Positions 23,178-51,020 of a stretch of 64,000 nucleotides of DNA are shown here, piece after piece. Within the stretch, counting starts at the first letter, position 1, and every line of letters starts with the position of its first letter. Both the position numbers and the translations under genes were made by a program. The notes under the pieces were generated by a model. That model did not search any database. It was not told the origin of the DNA and saw only the letters and a list, made by a program, of their open reading frames with translations. The DNA comes from Amphimedon queenslandica (Eukaryota > Porifera > Demospongiae > Haplosclerida > Niphatidae): positions 207,298 through 271,297 of the forward strand of contig NW_003546261.1 of assembly GCF_000090795.2 (NCBI RefSeq). The letters are read 5' to 3'.

Positions 23178-25437
23178 ATGGAGGCGGTTGATAGAACAAG
23201 GAAGGAGTTGTTTAGCACTTTGAAGGACAAAAGTTCCAGATATTGGGAGCTCATGAAAAGTTGGTACAAAAGAAGGATATCTAAAGAGGATTTTGACGCG
23301 AAAGCCAAGTCTTTATTGGGAGATGAAGGAATACAACTACATAACGAGTTCTTGTTTGCAATACTGGTGAAATGTCATGTTGGTGTTCCTAACGAATTGG
23401 GACCAAATGTCATGCAAGAGTCAATAGTTGTTTCTGTTGGTGGAACAGCACAAGAAGATTCCAAACGTTTAAAACTTGATTCGTCACATCCTACAGACAC
23501 AACACCCTATGGTGCGTTTGACAGATTGACACTTCAAGTTCCATCAAGTACATTGATATGTGGCAAAGATCTAGACAGGCTTTTATTGTGTTGTCATGAA
23601 CTCTTATTGCCTGACCCAGCTACACTTCAGGTGAGGATGCTATTAGAAGCATGGGAATGTGGTTTGGAAGGTGTATCTGAAGTCTCTGTGCAGTATATGA
23701 TGATAGCTACTAAGGTAACATGCAATAACCTACATTGTGCTGTGTATAATCCTAATTGTATTATTTCATAGTATTTTCTAAAGAATATTATTGCAGCATG
23801 CATTGCAAATACTACTTTAACTGAAAGGAATTTCCAGAAAGACACTGTTTTCCAGAAGGACGATGAAGTAATAGATTTCATGTCTGGCCACAGGTATAGC
23901 CATTTCATGTGTATAAAAAAGAAAACTGAATTTTGTCCATATTGTCCACAATAAATAATCATTAGTAGTCAGTTAGGGCTATTCCATATCTGGGGCTATT
24001 CTGTCCTTTTGTATAAAGCAGGCCTGGGGTCAATTACAATTAAATGTAATCTATTACTATTACTATTACAGCCTTTTTTCAAAGTAATCTATTACTATTA
24101 CTATTACAACAAAGTATATTACTATTACAATTACTATTACAATACGCCATAGATTTTTATAGGTTACTGATAAAAATAATCTAATTTTGAAGTTAATCTA
24201 AGCCATTTTATAGTTTCTAATTAAGAATGCTTTGTTATATTTATGATAAAAAGTCTCAGTACTGAGCAATAGTTCCTGGCTAACGTGCTATTTTCCTATT
24301 GTTACTTATTAGTGTAACACTGCAAGTAATAGCTATGTAATATTGAGATTACATATTACTTTGACCATTATTACTATTACTATTACTATTACTTCCTGTT
24401 GCCAAAGATTCTATTACTATTACTATTACTATTACTTGGTGCCCTGTAATCGTTACTATTACAATTACTATTACATATTACTATTACCCCAGGCCTGGTA
24501 TAAAGGAGTGAGAAATTAGTGTGCTTGGATCAGAATAGCCCCTTCTAGGTAGTCCTACTTTCCTATTGTAATAAATTTTTAATTGGAGTAGGTACAGAAC
24601 TAAGACCAAATTTTCTACCTAGCAACAGCTTGATCCCTACATAGCAAAAGTGAAAAAGCTGGCAAATTACTAGTCTTTCTTCGGACTGTCAGAATCGTCC
24701 CGAAATACTGTCCATTTACCTAAAATTTGAATGAAAACTTAAAACTGAACTTTGCCTGTATTAATGAAAAATACCGTAGATCAGGAAATTTGTGTGGTAG
24801 AAAATTGTTGTGTTCTAAAATTGTGCTGATTTAATTTTTACTAAATATGACTGTGTCATGTATTATTGATTGTGACATGTACATGTAATTATATGGGTAA
24901 TCTAATTTTTGCAAAATTCTAATCCAGTAAAATTAAAATCACAGTAAGAATTTCCAGGTAGATGGTAGGTAAAATAGACTTAGTAAAACACAGTGATGGT
25001 TAAAATGAGTGGATAAAAGCAACAAGAAGCGAGTTATGACTTTGTGAATATTTAATTAGATCATAGTACAGAATGGGTTCAAATAGCCCTGAGGTACTCT
25101 ATGTAAATAACAAGTATTGTGTAGTCCTACATGTACATTTACATATTCTAATACTCATACTTTGCCATTGTTATTCATTTATAGTAAATCGTTACAATCT
25201 GAAGCTTTACAAGCTCAACACTTTTCCAAGACACACCAAGGAAAATTTTCATCATCAATAACACTGTTTCATTTGAGAGACACATTACTTGCGAGTGGTA
25301 GTGTGTGCATTCCTAATCATTTTGTACGCCACTGCTTGCTAGAAAGAATAATATCAAGACTCTGGCATCCTGATAAAGATGAATTGAAATGTAAGCAATC
25401 TATTCAACAGTGGCAAAAGACATATACTCTACAATAA
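23178..25437 (+). CDS. TADA1: Transcriptional adaptor 1 (SAGA complex subunit)
   Basis: Three exons join in phase: 23178-23714, 23772-23893 and 25185-25437, giving 303 residues (human about 335). The N-terminus has YWELMKSWYKRRISKEDFDA and LLGDEGIQLHNEFLFAIL, matching TADA1 YWANLKLWFKQKISKEEFD and HNDFLLAIL. The C-terminus has LERIISRLWHPDKDEL, matching IERIITKLWHPNHEEL. TADA1 (yeast Ada1/Hfi1) pairs its histone-fold region with a TAF12-type partner to hold the core of the SAGA acetyltransferase coactivator. The central part is poorly conserved and shorter than in human. Its start is 101 bp after the CIAO2B stop and its stop is 40 bp from that of UBXN6 on the other strand. Confidence 0.93.
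24019..24497. mobile_element. hAT-like MITE built from ATTACT repeats, 8-bp target duplication
   Basis: The ends are CAGGCCTGGGGTCAATTACA and ATTACTATTACCCCAGGCCTG, flanked on both sides by GTATAAAG (24011-24018 and 24498-24505), a perfect 8-bp duplication. Most of the 479-bp body is degenerate (ATTACT)n and (TAGTAA)n. CAGG ends and 8-bp duplication fit hAT. It sits in TADA1 intron 2. Confidence 0.9.
24506..25184 (+). other. Rest of TADA1 intron 2
   Basis: Holds one solitary TACCGTAGATC-type transposon end at about 24773, like the left end of 27160-27568. Nothing else recognised. Confidence 0.45.
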
Positions 25438-25477
25438 TAACAATAATTTGCAACACACCCAACATGTCACATTATTG

Positions 25478-28400
25478 TCATAATTCTTTGATTGTTTGTA
25501 CAATATCTGGCTTTAAAATGAGATCATATTTATCACCACATGAAATTTTATCAGTCCATGATAAGTTAAGAACAGCAGCTGGTGCCTATAAATAAAATAG
25601 CCTTACTACATGTAATTGTCATTAATTTTAGAACTTACCATTCCCAGTTGAGCGAGGCTTGCAGCATCATCTGAAACAATTTTTTGCAAAAATGTCAAAC
25701 TATATAATCTTGTTGGATCAATAAGATGGTGAAGCACAAATTGCCTGACTTCTGAGAACTTATCAAATGGCCAAAAAATACCTACATGTACATGGAGTTT
25801 TACAATAAAAATTAATGACGATGTCAAAAACGTGTTCTGTCTATACCTTGTAATATCACTCCTTCTGGGAATCGGATTCTTATCACTACAAATTTGTAAT
25901 ATCGCATGGCACTTTTAATTTCATCTCTTTCTCTCATTGCTTTTGTTCGTAACATGGATTCCTTTTCCAAAGCTGCTGATCTATTGTACAATCATTAGTA
26001 ACTTAATTTATAAAAGGTTGCATGCATGTGCATGTATCCACTGCTAACTTAAGTTTTTGCTCTTTCTTTATTTCTTCAATGGACATGTTGTAAAATGAGT
26101 CTGGTAAATCAAACTGATTTAGTTTACTTGTTGCTATAAAGAGCTATCAAATTTTATATTGATGAAGAGTTATGAATAAACCAAACCTGTGAATTTCTGT
26201 CTAACTCGGATTTAAGTGGAGATGCTGACACAAGTAGCTGCTTGAAAGCTGTCAATTCTTCCGTCTTGGTAGCTACATCCTCTGAAAGAACAAAAAAGCT
26301 AGTTTCGCCATCTACATGTAAAAGGAATAAATAGCAGCAGTAATGGATAATTATTATTATTCATAACCTTCAAAAGGTAATACTTTTAGTTGAAATCCAA
26401 TAGCTTTTAAGAATAGGTCACTTCCTATTACACACAATACCTTTTCTTGAAAATTCTTATTGTGAACCCGAATCTTTCTAAACTTTACTTCTGTTGGATT
26501 ATTTATTATGTTATCAAGATAACTATATGTGTAATGATGTGTAAATAAAAAAATTATGCAATGCATCAAACTAACCGACTGATGGTGTCAATACAGAGCT
26601 TCTTTTGCTCTTCATTTCTACACAAGGTATGTATCATGTGTACAGAAGAAGACAGTGGCTCTTTTATGTATTCCTACATGTAGATTGAGGATGTTAGATG
26701 GTGCTAGATCTATCAGCAACACAGATACACAATGTACATTTAGGACAGATGGCGCACAAATGTAATAAGATTGATATTAATAAGAAAATGGCTTGGGTAA
26801 TTCTGCATAGAGACAGGCTCTCTAAGAAATCTCTGTAATTTCAAGTTTTTAACTGAAACAAGAGTATAATAGTTCAAAGGTGCATGTGTACAACATGTAT
26901 GTACAAATGTATCTACCTCTTGCAGGCAAAGTTGAATGTGACAATGAATTTGGTTTTCAGGAATTTTTTTCTTGCATATAGCACAGCAAAAGTTGATAAT
27001 GATTTCTGTAGTTACAATTGGAGAATGTGAACTGGAAGTCTAAAAAAGTCGAAAGTACAGTACTTAAAATGGAACATTTACAAGTAAATGTTTGTAACTA
27101 TACAAGTACATTGTGTGTAACTTTAATTAAAGTAACTGTAATTATATACATGGATGAGATACCGTAGATCGGGAAATTTTCGTTGTTAAAATATTTTCGT
27201 GGATGAAGTGACCCGCGAAAATTTGACACAAAATATTTTCTACAGTGAATAATAAGATTACCGAAATTATTTTAACGTGCAGCGGTGCACTGCACCCACG
27301 AGGCTCTTCAAGTCTTCTAAAAGCCCAGAGAAGGCCTGAAGCTCTCACCAAAGAGGCTCCTTGTCAGTTTTAGTACTGTCACGAGCAACTTCCATTGAAT
27401 AGCTGTCCATCGTCATCAAGAGTTAGTAGCCACTTGTGCGGTTTATGACGTGTCCAAAAATTTTCATGTTGAAAAAATTTCGCGGATGGGTCAACCAGCG
27501 AAAATAAAATACTTTGAAAAAATTTCACGCCAATTATTTCTAACATGAAAATTTCCCAATCTACGGTATATATATACAAGTACTGCACATGCATATACAA
27601 TATGTGGTATGTTACTTCATTAGCATACTGCAGAAGCCTTAGATTCTTGGGACATTGCAGCATAGTCTTTGTATAATTCCCTTGATGACTTTACAACAGG
27701 TCCTCCTTTTTCTAATCTACTTACAGCAGCAGCTCCAGCAGTTGCTGATGCACTAGACTGAGCTTGCCTTTTTGGTGGTGGCTTATTATACTCATCTACA
27801 GTGGATGCAAAAATTGGTATTAGCTTCATCTTCATCAAAAATTCACACAATTTAATAATTAAGACTTCTTGATGCAAGCCTTCTGCTGCTCATCTCAAAT
27901 TCCCAATGGGCAAAATACAAACATTTAGTATATGTATATAGTCAAGCTTATATATAGGCCTTTGCCACTAAAGTATTGTGGAACGACTACAGCTAGCATG
28001 ACCTGTATCTGTGGTTATCAGGCTCCAGAGAAATTTAAAACTAAAATGCAAGCAGCAAATTCATGTCATCATAAAATTAAACAATTTAAAAGTAGAATAC
28101 AATAAAAATGGTATGGTGTAGTGTTGTTTTGGTATGAACATTTGTTTTGGTTATAGTTTTAGTTACAGTTCGAATGGTCACTTTTCTTTTAGTTTAGTAT
28201 TAGTTTTAGTTTAATTCTTCAATCCTTTTTAGTTTTAGTTTTAGTTTTAGTTTGAAACTTGAATAATGTTTTAGTTCTAGTTTTAGTTTAGTTTCAGACT
28301 TTGATTTTCTTTTAGTTTTAGTTTAGTTTTAGTTTAGTTTTAGTTTTTCACTATTAAAATAAATTTAGTTTAGTTTTAGTATTTAAGAAAAGTTTTAGTT

Positions 28401-30051
28401 TTAGTAAAAATTTGAGTAAATATATCCCATAGCACTAGCCATTTTCTAAAATTACAAGCACAATGTGGTAACCATGGTTAAACCAGGTGCATATAACATA
28501 TGCATGCATGACCTGTAACTAACTAAAAGATATTTTGGTTTATAGGATGTAATTGTATTAGTTTTAGTTTTTTTTGAAAACATCATTGACTTTTAGTTAT
28601 AGTTTTAGTTTAGTTCTTTTACTCTGTTTAACTTTTAGTTTTAGTTGTAGTTTTAGTTTAAACCTCCAATGACTTTTAGTTTTAGTTTTAGTTTACTAAA
28701 AGTAAAATGGCTTACTAGAAGTACTTTTAGTTTTAGTTATAGTAAACCAAAACAACACTAGTATGGCGATCGTTTCAAATTTAATTCTAGATGCTAATTT
28801 TTTTGGTTTCAGTACTCAACCCAATACCTACATGTATGTACATGTACATGTACAGGTACATATAGTCTTGCCCCACCCCTTCACTACCTGCGGAGGAAGG
28901 GTCTGGAGACTTTGCTATTTAAAATAAGTGCAAAAAGACCACATGGTTGGCTCTACATGATGTGACAGAGGAGACCAGATCAATGAAAACAGCTGAAAGA
29001 GTCTCTTGGACATCTTTTGCAGACTTGAGAGCAGCAACTCTTAACTGACAGAGTGCCATAGTATTTACTTTTTATTGATGACGTTTTATTGCAAACACGT
29101 GACAGTATTATTACGTCATAAGTGCAAAGCCTTGTTAATGCTGCTCTTAAACCTTGAGAAAGAAGTACATGGAGCATTGCAGGCTCTTTTCTTCCTTTAT
29201 ATGGTCCTTATTCTTCCTCTTTTGTGTTAAATAGAGCTCTTCTGTCACATGACTACTTGTCCTACGCGTGGTTCAAGCAATCTGATTGGGACGTCGATTT
29301 CTCTGCATAAGGCACATATTTTAGATGGCAGTGTCTCCAGAACCTTTCTCTGCAGGTAGTGAAGGGGTGGGGCGAGACTAATGTACATACAGTCATTGGT
29401 GTAGATACATATACAGTGCATTTGGGTAAGGTACATTGTCCTTGGAAAGGAAGGTTAACCAGTGTTGATCAATTCTTTTAGAAAAAAACAGGGCAATTTA
29501 ATGCGTGCTTTATTCTAAAGAAAAACAAACTCTATTTCAGTTTCAGAGTCAAGCTGTCAACGTGATGTACAATATTGCAAATCCACTATACATGTACATG
29601 TAAGTAGTTATCATACCTAGAACTGGATGCGATGTGACCAAGAGGAACTGACAAACAATGTGATATCACTACAAGAGTCATTTTTATTACCATTAAGAGT
29701 AGTTATTGTCATTGTGGGTGTGGGATGATCATTATGAAATATAGAGCGGCAGTAATTTTATGAGTTCTATCTTTGGTGCCTGGGAATGGGAACACCAATA
29801 CCCCATTTGTTGGAACAACAAAAGTAAGCTTAATGGAATGGTTTAGTTTAGTACAATTCCAGTCATGTAGTTTAAACATAACATAAATTAGACTAACATA
29901 AAATGGCACTCATAACAGGTCAAAACAAGCTAGTACCTTTCATGTCAAGAGGCTTAGACTTTTCTTCATGAAGAGTATGGCCAGTTCCAGCTTTAGAAAA
30001 CTTATAATCTAGTTTTTTCTTCTGAAAAAACTCTTTCACTTTGTCTGCCAT
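25478..30051 (-). CDS. UBXN6: UBX domain-containing protein 6 (p97/VCP cofactor)
   Basis: Ten exons join in phase: 30051-29937, 27795-27629, 27039-26917, 26673-26576, 26522-26368, 26311-26187, 26143-26049, 25980-25847, 25781-25639 and 25585-25478, giving 420 residues (human about 441). The N-terminus MADKVKEFFQKKKLDYKFSK aligns with the UBXN6 VCP-binding start. A C2HC-type zinc-finger-like segment is at residues 113-132. The PUB domain is about 136-222 (RYLDNIINNP, FLKAIGFQ), and the UBX domain is about 305-400 (VIRIRFPEGVILQGIFWPFD), ending SWTDKI, ILKPDIV, IKEL. UBXN6 binds p97/VCP and acts in endolysosomal sorting and damaged-lysosome clearance. Three 3' splice sites lie in TACATGTAG words. 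It diverges from TEX9 with 94 bp between start codons. Confidence 0.94.
27160..27568. mobile_element. MITE with TACCGTAGATCGGGAAATTT ends in UBXN6 intron 2
   Basis: The left end TACCGTAGATCGGGAAATTT is mirrored by AAATTTCCCAATCTACGGTA at the right. Further in, CGTGGATGAAGTGACCCGCG and CGCGGATGGGTCAACCAGCG form a second inverted pair. Length about 409 bp, non-coding. The terminus is shared with elements at 44284-44829 and 53114-53311. Confidence 0.87.
28119..28760. mobile_element. hAT-like MITE built from AGTTTT repeats
   Basis: The ends TAGTGTTGTTTTGGTATGAA and CCAAAACAACACTA are inverted copies. The flanks GTATGGTG (28111-28118) and GTATGGCG (28761-28768) form an 8-bp duplication with one mismatch. 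The body of about 640 bp is mostly degenerate (TTTTAG)n. It has the same family ends as 32191-32710. It sits in UBXN6 intron 1. Confidence 0.88.
28864..29379. mobile_element. DNA transposon remnant with 47-bp or longer terminal inverted repeats
   Basis: The left arm starts AGTCTTGCCCCACCCCTTCA and contains CTACCTGCGGAGGAAGGG and TCTGGAGAC. The right arm is its inverse with only a few mismatches. Similarity continues past 47 bp. Length about 516 bp, non-coding. AGTCTTGC and AAGGGTCTGG are also at matching places in the element at 19524-20502, suggesting one superfamily. It sits in UBXN6 intron 1. Confidence 0.85.
29380..29936 (-). other. Proximal part of UBXN6 intron 1
   Basis: Non-coding. 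Nothing recognised beyond scattered TACATG words. Confidence 0.4.
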
Positions 30052-30145
30052 GTTGCAACAGTCACTCACTAATCCAGGCTCCTCCTCTTTGAAATTTGAA
30101 AATTGAGTTGTGGCGTGTCCGGTTCTGCTTAGTTCAAAGTTAAAA
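30052..30145. promoter_or_regulatory. Shared promoter between UBXN6 and TEX9
   Basis: About 94 bp between divergent start codons. It is richer in GC than its surroundings (CAGGCTCCTCCTCTTTG, GTGGCGTGTCCGGTTC) and has no TATA box. Called from geometry. Confidence 0.65.
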
Positions 30146-33100
30146 ATGAGCACTTCACGCAAAAATGATAGCCTGAAAAGAAGAGATCCACTTAATAGAC
30201 CAAGTAGCACAAAATTGAAGAATAGAGAAGCTGAATATAGGTTAGCCTAACGTAGTGTATCCCGAGGTGTATCCAACCATGATCCAACTATCCATTATTC
30301 TTGGTAATTTTGTTGTGGAAGGGGCTAGTCTAGATGAACATAGATCAATGCTGAATTGATTGTACATGCACACTCTTGCTAGCTAGATGCATCTCCTTTC
30401 CCAAATCTATAATATCAAAAGAGCGATGCTTTTGCTATGAAGCTAGATCTGTAGGCCATACTTATATCGATAGTCTTGCTTTTGCCTCAAGTTGACTAGA
30501 CTTAGTCAGGCCAGGGTAGTCTACTATCTCTGGTTAGGTGGGCTTTAACGAGGGTCAGGCTGCCTGACTAGACCTACAGTATGTAACGCATTGGATGGGT
30601 GATTCTTAGTGTGGAGCATTTGCCTCAATCCAGAATGGAATTGAAATCTAGTTGACAGAGAAGAGGTAATCATTTCAAGCTATTCGGAATTAAGCCACAC
30701 CCAACCACCATTTTAGCATGAATAATAAATCAGTAGTTGTTAAATATTTTCTTATAGATAGCACGTAGTTTTATGCTTGCACAGATGTAGTATTTCCAAT
30801 GGTATTCAATTCCATCAATTTCAGTCCAAAAGTATTGTCAAATTCACCAAAATTTTACTTTACTTAAAGAACAAATTTGTATAATGGTATTAATTTATTT
30901 TTGGCGCAAAACATGCTACCATTGCTTATTATGTAATTACAATTATCAATTTTAATTGCTAAGGCACAGAAATGTTATGATAATTATTATAAATAATTCT
31001 GTCTTTACATTAGTATGGTCATGGCTTGTACATGCATGCATGTACATGTACAAGTACAGTAAATGCATGTATGTGTACTAAATAGGAAAGTGAATGCAAA
31101 ACTAGAAGTTAAGACAGCAAGTCTTGTAAAGGAAGTAGAGCATTTAATTGTGAGTAAGCTTAGTATCATGCTACAATAATGAGCCTGTTTTAACTACTAT
31201 TAGCAAGGACACAATGTAGTACAAGAAGAAGAAAAGAAATCTTTGTTAAAGTAAAAATCATATTTAAAATTACTGTAACTTTAATGGTACTTTTAGTGAT
31301 GAGCCAAGTGTCCTAAACAATGATAGCCAAACTGTGAAGTAAGTACAATGTTCATACTGCTACTGGTACATGTACATGTACTTTGAACGTTCTTAATGTT
31401 GAAAGAGAAGATATCTCAAAGCCAGAAACAGCATCAAATGTGGCTATATCAACTGATATAGAAAGAACTGTACGACAGCTGGAAGAAAAATTAGAGAAGG
31501 AAGAAGTCCATTGTGATAATGAGCAGAAGGAAGGAAATGTCATTCCATTAGTAGCTGAAGAGTTAGGAAATGGTCAGTATTATCTAGAAAGTGTTTTGAA
31601 CTTAATATGAATTTTGTAACTACAGAGGCTATGCTGCGATTCCTAAAAGCAAAGCTAAGAGTGGTGCAGGAAGAAATGGAAAAAGTGACAAGAAATTACC
31701 AAGAATTGGTACATGCTTCCATGTATATGTACAGTATATCAAAATACAATCATTATGTATTAATTGTTTACAGGAAAAGAAATACCAGTCCTCAATTGAT
31801 GAAGTTAAAACTCTTAATGAGTATAACAAAAGGTTAGAAAAAACTCAGCAGTCATTGAAAGTGAGAAGAAAATTTAGTTACAATAAAAACTCCTGTTAAT
31901 TCATTGCCAGTCAAGTACAATTAAATATCAAGAACTGATAAAGGAATTGCAAGATAAGACTGAAGCTCTTGAAATACAGCTAGTAGCAATGAGAAGAGTA
32001 AGTGCAGCTACAGGTAACAGTGAGCATGAGTATTGCATATCTACATGTACATAATTATTTTTCATTGGGCGGCAACAACAGAATTTTTCTGTTAAGCATC
32101 AATTATTTCAGTGATAGTTTACTTCGTAATACATGTAATTATTGCCTTCACCATAATTTCAACAAATGTATTGCACATAATCCTGTGAGTAGTGTTGTTT
32201 TAGTTAACAATAACTAAAACTCAAACCTATTTTAGTGAGCTGTTTTCCTAAAATTCAAATTCCTCAGTGCTTATAACTAAACTAAAAAACTAGTACTAAT
32301 TAACTATAACAAAAACTAAAACTTCAATTGTGCATTATGTATACATTGACTAAAGCTAAAACTAAAATTGCACACTTGTTACTGTTTAAATGATTGCAGG
32401 TTTGACCACCAATAGCTAGCACTATACTGTTGGTAAGGTCATTTAGTTCATTCACAAGTTCTTAATTTTGATGATTTAATCATTTTTACATTATTGGAAA
32501 GACCTTGGTGAATTAAATGATAACTAAAACTAAAACTAGAAGCATCGAAAAAATAAAACTATAACTAAAACTAAAATACAATTTTGAAATGATAACAATA
32601 ACTAAAACTAAAAATAATTATTACCATTGCATAACTAAAACTTTATAAATTAAAGAAATAGGAAACTAAAACTAAAACTAAAACTCTTGTACCATACTAA
32701 AACAACACCACCTGTGAGACTATAATACATGCAATTGTTAATAAACTTCTTTAGGAAGTAGATTCCGAGAAGACATTGCAAAAGAAATTAACTGTAACTC
32801 ATAGTGGTACTGAAGTCAGATTGAACAGAGCATTAGAAGACGTTGAAAAGTATAAGAATCTTTATCAGAAATTAAAACAGGATTCTAAGGTATACACCGT
32901 AAATTCCCTATTTTTTCATGCAATCACCAAAACTATTTTTATTGATCTGTGAGAATGTATTTAATCATGTCTAATTCTGTTTGTTTTGATAGGACTCGGT
33001 TAAACATGATAGGCAAAAATTGGAAACACTTGAAGCACGTAACAAAACTTTAGAAAAACAAAAGAAGGAGCTGTTGGCTGCTTTTGGGAAGCAACTGAAA

Positions 33101-33205
33101 CTAATTGATATCCTGAAACGGCAAAAAATTCACTTAGAAGCAGCAAGGATGATAGCATTTGCAGAAGAGGAGTTTGTGAAAGTTCTTGACTGGGATGTAG
33201 TTTAA
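30146..33205 (+). CDS. TEX9: Testis-expressed protein 9 homologue
   Basis: Ten exons join in phase: 30146-30240, 31086-31149, 31204-31250, 31297-31338, 31406-31572, 31626-31708, 31774-31860, 31911-31997, 32755-32889 and 32993-33205, giving 339 residues. The middle has [20 protein letters not shown], and the end has [36 protein letters not shown] and [20 protein letters not shown] followed by EFVKVLDWD. These match vertebrate TEX9 ([34 protein letters not shown]) clearly. It is almost all coiled coil. TEX9 is tied to centriolar satellites and cilia in animals; a basic N-terminus is visible here ([15 protein letters not shown]). It is tail-to-tail with SIN3, 223 bp between stops. Confidence 0.95.
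30241..31085 (+). other. TEX9 intron 1
   Basis: Non-coding. A TACATG/CATGCATG cluster lies at about 31028-31072. No element ends seen. Confidence 0.4.
32191..32710. mobile_element. hAT-like MITE built from ACTAAA repeats, perfect 8-bp target duplication
   Basis: The ends TAGTGTTGTTTTAGTTAAC and ACTAAAACAACACCA are inverted copies and are flanked by CCTGTGAG on both sides (32183-32190 and 32711-32718). The body of about 520 bp is degenerate (ACTAAA)n. It is the same family as 28119-28760, in opposite repeat orientation. It sits in TEX9 intron 8. Confidence 0.9.
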
Positions 33206-33293
33206 CAGTTGACACTGATACATAATCACTTAATTTATTTGGCAATATACACTCAGACTAGATGCAGTACTAGCTGGTACCAGTACCTGGTAA

Positions 33294-33299
33294 TTTATT
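33294..33299 (-). terminator. Poly(A) signal of SIN3
   Basis: AATAAA on the - strand, about 130 bp past the SIN3 stop and inside the short tail-to-tail gap with TEX9. Confidence 0.5.
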
Positions 33300-33428
33300 G
33301 AACAACATAAAAGAATCTATTATTCTTAATGAAAACTTAATGTGCAGATAGATGTACATGTACATGTAACAGGTATTGAATAATCAAGAGCTCAGTTTTA
33401 CAAAACTCTTTAAAAAGTGAATGTTTTC

Positions 33429-50905
<17,477 letters not shown>

Positions 50906-51020
50906 GGCGGAATGCGCATTAAATAGAAGAATGAAGTTGGAGCATGCGCAATACAAGGGGGCGGGTAATAGAGTACACGTGACGCTAGGAGGCAACATTG
51001 AGGCAGAGTGACTTGTGAGT
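50906..51020. promoter_or_regulatory. Shared promoter between SIN3 and the SAFB-like gene
   Basis: About 115 bp between divergent start codons, with GC-rich patches (CATGCGCAATACAAGGGGGC, GGGTAATAGAG, CACGTGACG). CATGCGCA resembles an NRF1 half-site and CACGTGAC an E-box; both are word matches only. Confidence 0.62.

Noticed and set aside
23627-23962. 111-codon - strand open frame
   Set aside because: It is the antisense of TADA1 exons 1 and 2.
28119-32710. Hexamer arrays considered as CRISPR or telomere-like repeats
   Set aside because: Repeats are degenerate, unspaced and enclosed by inverted ends with 8-bp target duplications, so they are parts of transposons.
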